NCBI RefSeq assembly: GCF_000716595.1
Contig: NZ_JNXC01000001.1
Span: 682,001-746,000 of the forward strand
DNA length: 64,000 nucleotides
Source of the DNA: Saccharothrix sp. NRRL B-16314
GTDB lineage: Bacteria; Actinomycetota; Actinomycetes; Mycobacteriales; Pseudonocardiaceae
Reading direction: 5' to 3'
This document shows, piece after piece, positions 62,208 to 64,000 of the stretch (position 1 is its first letter; each line of letters begins with the position of its first letter). The position numbers and the translations under genes were made by a program. The notes below the pieces were generated by a model. It had not been told where the DNA came from and did no database searches. It saw only the letters and a list, made by a program, of their open reading frames with translations.

Positions 62208-62468
62208 GCGCACCTGCGGCAGTTCGCGAAGCACGAGAAGCACGACGTCGAAGCGGGAATCCTGCTCCGCGCCGACGTGCACGTGTTGTTCGACCGCGGG
62301 CTGATGGCCGTGGACCCGGCCACCAAGCAGGTCTGCGTCGCGCCGGTGCTGCACGTCTACGAGTCGTACGCGCCGCTGAACGGTCGGCGCGCGACGTTGG
62401 TCGGAGTGGACCTCACCGCGGTGCGGGAGCACTTCGACGTGGCCGTCGCCACCTGGGGCCCCGCGTAG
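62208..62468 (+). pseudogene. 5'-truncated HNH endonuclease fragment
   Basis: The C-terminal ~86 residues of an HNH nuclease: AHLRQFAKHEKHDVEAGILLRADVHVLFDRGLMAVDP is the conserved C-terminal half of the domain, followed by VCVAPVLHVYESYAPLNGRR. The upstream half, including the first His and the zinc ligands, is gone. Homology stops at about 62208, directly where the head-to-head DUF3631 fragment begins. Confidence 0.78.
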
Positions 62469-62569
62469 GTGGAGCCCGGTGTAGGTGAGGCCGGCGCGCA
62501 AGCGCTTCCTCTCGCTTGCGTGCCGGCCTCGCGATGCAGCATAACCCATATCGAACGCATGTTCGAGAG

Positions 62570-62812
62570 TTAAGCGATCGCGGCTCTTCCCTCATCGGTC
62601 AGCTCGGCGTCCGACCGCTCGTCCAGGCGCACCGCCCGACGCGCCCGCAGCAGCCCCGCGTGCACCAAGTCGTGCGTGACCATCTGGTCGCAGCACGGCA
62701 ACCCGTCCACGTAGAGGTCCGGCTCGCATCCCCCCGACAGCTGGCCCCGCCCCGCGGCAACAGCGCGGAGCATGGCCTTGGCCCGGCCTGACAGCTCCTT
62801 CACGACAATCAT
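62570..62812 (-). CDS. Small conserved hypothetical protein
   Basis: An 80-residue protein with a winged-helix look: ELSGRAKAMLRAVAAGRGQLSGGCEPDLYVDGLPCCDQMVTHDLVHAGLLRARR and ELTDEGRAAIA. Three cysteines (one CC pair) could bind metal. ATG at 62812. Similar small proteins occur in actinomycetes, but I know of no function. The 267 bases before it up to 63080 hold no other gene. Confidence 0.6.
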   Translation of the reverse strand: MIVVKELSGRAKAMLRAVAAGRGQLSGGCEPDLYVDGLPCCDQMVTHDLVHAGLLRARRAVRLDERSDAELTDEGRAAIA

Positions 62813-63079
62813 GGCGACCCCCTCGCCCGTCCTTCGCATCCTGCTTCCTTGTCCTGTAGGAGGTCTCGACCTGCCCTTCGAGTACCCCGACGCGGCGAGT
62901 TCACCCGGCTGGACGAGGCCTTCCCCACTCTGCCCGGCTGAGCCGTTCGGACCACGACGCCACGCCGACCGGTTGCCCTGTTCAGCCCAACCGAACTGCC
63001 CGCGACCGGCCGGCGCTCGGATCGACCCGTCGCCGCCGATCGGTCGGGCCGCCTCCGGCACGGCCACGAGACTGAGCGC

Positions 63080-63580
63080 ATGAGCGAAATCCTCATCGCC
63101 GTCACCGCCCTGGCGACCGGCGTCGCCCTCGGCCTGGTCGTCCGCTTCACGGGACGGCGTCGCTCGTCCGGCCAAGCCCGGCGCACGAACGCGCGTGAAC
63201 TCCTCTACGCCGCCGACGACCTGGAGTACGGGCTGAACACCGTGCTGAACTTCGGCCCCCTGTCGCTGTCCGAGCTGACCGCGGTCGACCTGCCCGCGAA
63301 GCTCGACCGCGTCGCCGCGACCGGAGGGGTGGCCGCGGCCGTCCTGGCCACCCTCAAGACCCACACCGAGAAGATCGCCCTGCACCCCTACCCCGAACAG
63401 CGGGACCTGCTCACCGCGGTACGGGAGGACGAGGCCGCGGTGTGGTTGGCGCTGCGCGACGCGGTCGGCAGCGGTGCGGCGCAGCGCCTTGCGGCCACGG
63501 AGGCGCGGCGGGTGCTGGACGGCATCCGCGACGGGCTGCGGCGCGAAACCAAGGTGGAGAAGGAGCTCGTCCGGGCCTGA
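63080..63580 (+). CDS. Membrane-anchored hypothetical protein
   Basis: A 166-residue protein. Residues 4-25 (ILIAVTALATGVALGLVVRFTG) form one helix, followed by a basic stretch RRRSSGQARRTNAREL, which places the remainder inside the cell. The rest is helical and soluble. I do not recognise the family. It is not obviously linked to its neighbours. Confidence 0.6.
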   Translation: MSEILIAVTALATGVALGLVVRFTGRRRSSGQARRTNARELLYAADDLEYGLNTVLNFGPLSLSELTAVDLPAKLDRVAATGGVAAAVLATLKTHTEKIALHPYPEQRDLLTAVREDEAAVWLALRDAVGSGAAQRLAATEARRVLDGIRDGLRRETKVEKELVRA

Positions 63581-63595
63581 CGTGCGGGGCGGTGG

Positions 63596-64000
63596 CTAGA
63601 GCGCCGGGCGGCGTTGCCAGGTCGTCCACAGCGGCCGGTAGCCGTGCGAGTACCAGAACGGCGTGGACAGCGGGTTGGGCAGGGCGTGGTGCAGCAGCGT
63701 CACGCCCACGCCCGCCTCGTCCAGCAGGCCGTGCGCGTGGTCGGCCAGCGCCGCGCCGATCCCACCGCCACGCGCGTCCGGCCGCACCCCCAGCAGCCCG
63801 AGGTACGCCACCGGCCGCACGGACGTCCGCCCGGCGATCCAGTCCGAGTACCCCGGCAGGTCGTAGTACAGGAACCCGACGACCTCGCCTTCGCTCTCCG
63901 CGAGCCAGGCGCACGGCTCCGGACGGTCGAACATCCCGGTGATGTGCTCGCGCAACCGCTCCGGGGTCGACGGCCGGGTGGTGACCATGCCGAACCGGCT
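63596..64000 (-). CDS. GNAT family N-acetyltransferase (partial, runs off the window)
   Basis: The C-terminal part of a GCN5-related acetyltransferase. CAWLAESEGEVVGFLYYDLPG, YLGLLGVRPDARGGGIGAALADHAHGLLDEAGVGVTLL contains the acetyl-CoA loop RxxGxG/A (RPDARGGGIGAAL), and LPNPLSTPFWYSHGYRPL is the final strand. The frame stays open to the window edge. An ATG at 63988 exists, but the domain would be short of its N-terminal strand from there, so the real start is probably beyond 64000. Substrate unknown. Confidence 0.85.
   Translation of the reverse strand, partial: SRFGMVTTRPSTPERLREHITGMFDRPEPCAWLAESEGEVVGFLYYDLPGYSDWIAGRTSVRPVAYLGLLGVRPDARGGGIGAALADHAHGLLDEAGVGVTLLHHALPNPLSTPFWYSHGYRPLWTTWQRRPAL

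Noticed and set aside
56000-64000. Duplicate of the tRNA-Tyr 3' end as a right attachment site
   Set aside because: I looked for the TTCGAATCCTCT and CTACCCGCCA words and saw no second copy in this range.

Overview
The window is very GC-rich actinobacterial DNA. It uses many GTG starts, is packed with ATGA/GTGA stop-start overlaps, and carries menaquinone biosynthesis, a 14-gene complex I operon and a geranylgeranyl-reductase-like menaquinone reductase. Together with the gene order this points to a filamentous actinomycete of the Pseudonocardiales (Saccharothrix, Lentzea or Actinosynnema-like). That placement is inferred from family content, not from a marker gene.

Layout. 1-3.1 kb: a PLP cysteine desulfhydrase-like enzyme, a small hypothetical gene, and a divergent MarR regulator and SDR epimerase sharing a palindromic operator. 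3.1-12.1 kb: menaquinone genes menA, menE and menB on the minus strand, menD on the plus strand and menF on the minus strand, interrupted by a secreted SH3-like protein and a secreted M1 peptidase. 12.1-16.3 kb: a small membrane protein and the phenylacetyl-CoA epoxidase operon paaABCDE. 16.3-21 kb: hypothetical genes, an inositol-phosphatase-family enzyme and two GT4-type glycosyltransferases joined by an unusual triplicated start site. 21.1-23.3 kb: menG and menJ. 23.6-39.4 kb: nuoA-N, preceded by two perfect Rex-type operators, and then a polyprenyl diphosphate synthase that probably makes the menaquinone tail. 40.4-56 kb: RarD, a membrane-anchored protein with a sunset-like C-terminus, korAB, an enoyl-CoA hydratase with an Lrp regulator, ddaH, AraC and LysR regulators, an orphan nuoB/nuoC/nuoI-like trio, htpX, rmlA, yajQ and tRNA-Tyr. 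56-62.2 kb: a remnant of an integrative element (integrase, excisionase, a truncated DUF3631 gene) carrying an AT-richer HEPN plus dual P-loop ATPase pair. 62.2-64 kb: a truncated HNH fragment, two small hypothetical genes and a partial GNAT.

How the genes work together. MenF, D, E, B and A, the polyprenyl synthase, MenG and MenJ supply and mature menaquinone. Nuo feeds electrons into it. TTGTGAA-N4-TTCACAA sites before nuoA, and a near-match before menJ, suggest that NADH-sensing Rex ties both to redox state. menC and menH are not in the window. The order menD, mgtA, menG, menJ, grcC1, htpX, yajQ echoes Mycobacterium tuberculosis Rv0555-Rv0566c, with paa, nuo and others inserted.

The best candidates for undescribed biology are the HEPN/dual-ATPase pair beside tRNA-Tyr, the nuoB/C/I trio that lacks nuoD behind a G-tract and hairpin leader, the two long extragenic palindromes, and the ATGA relay between the glycosyltransferases.
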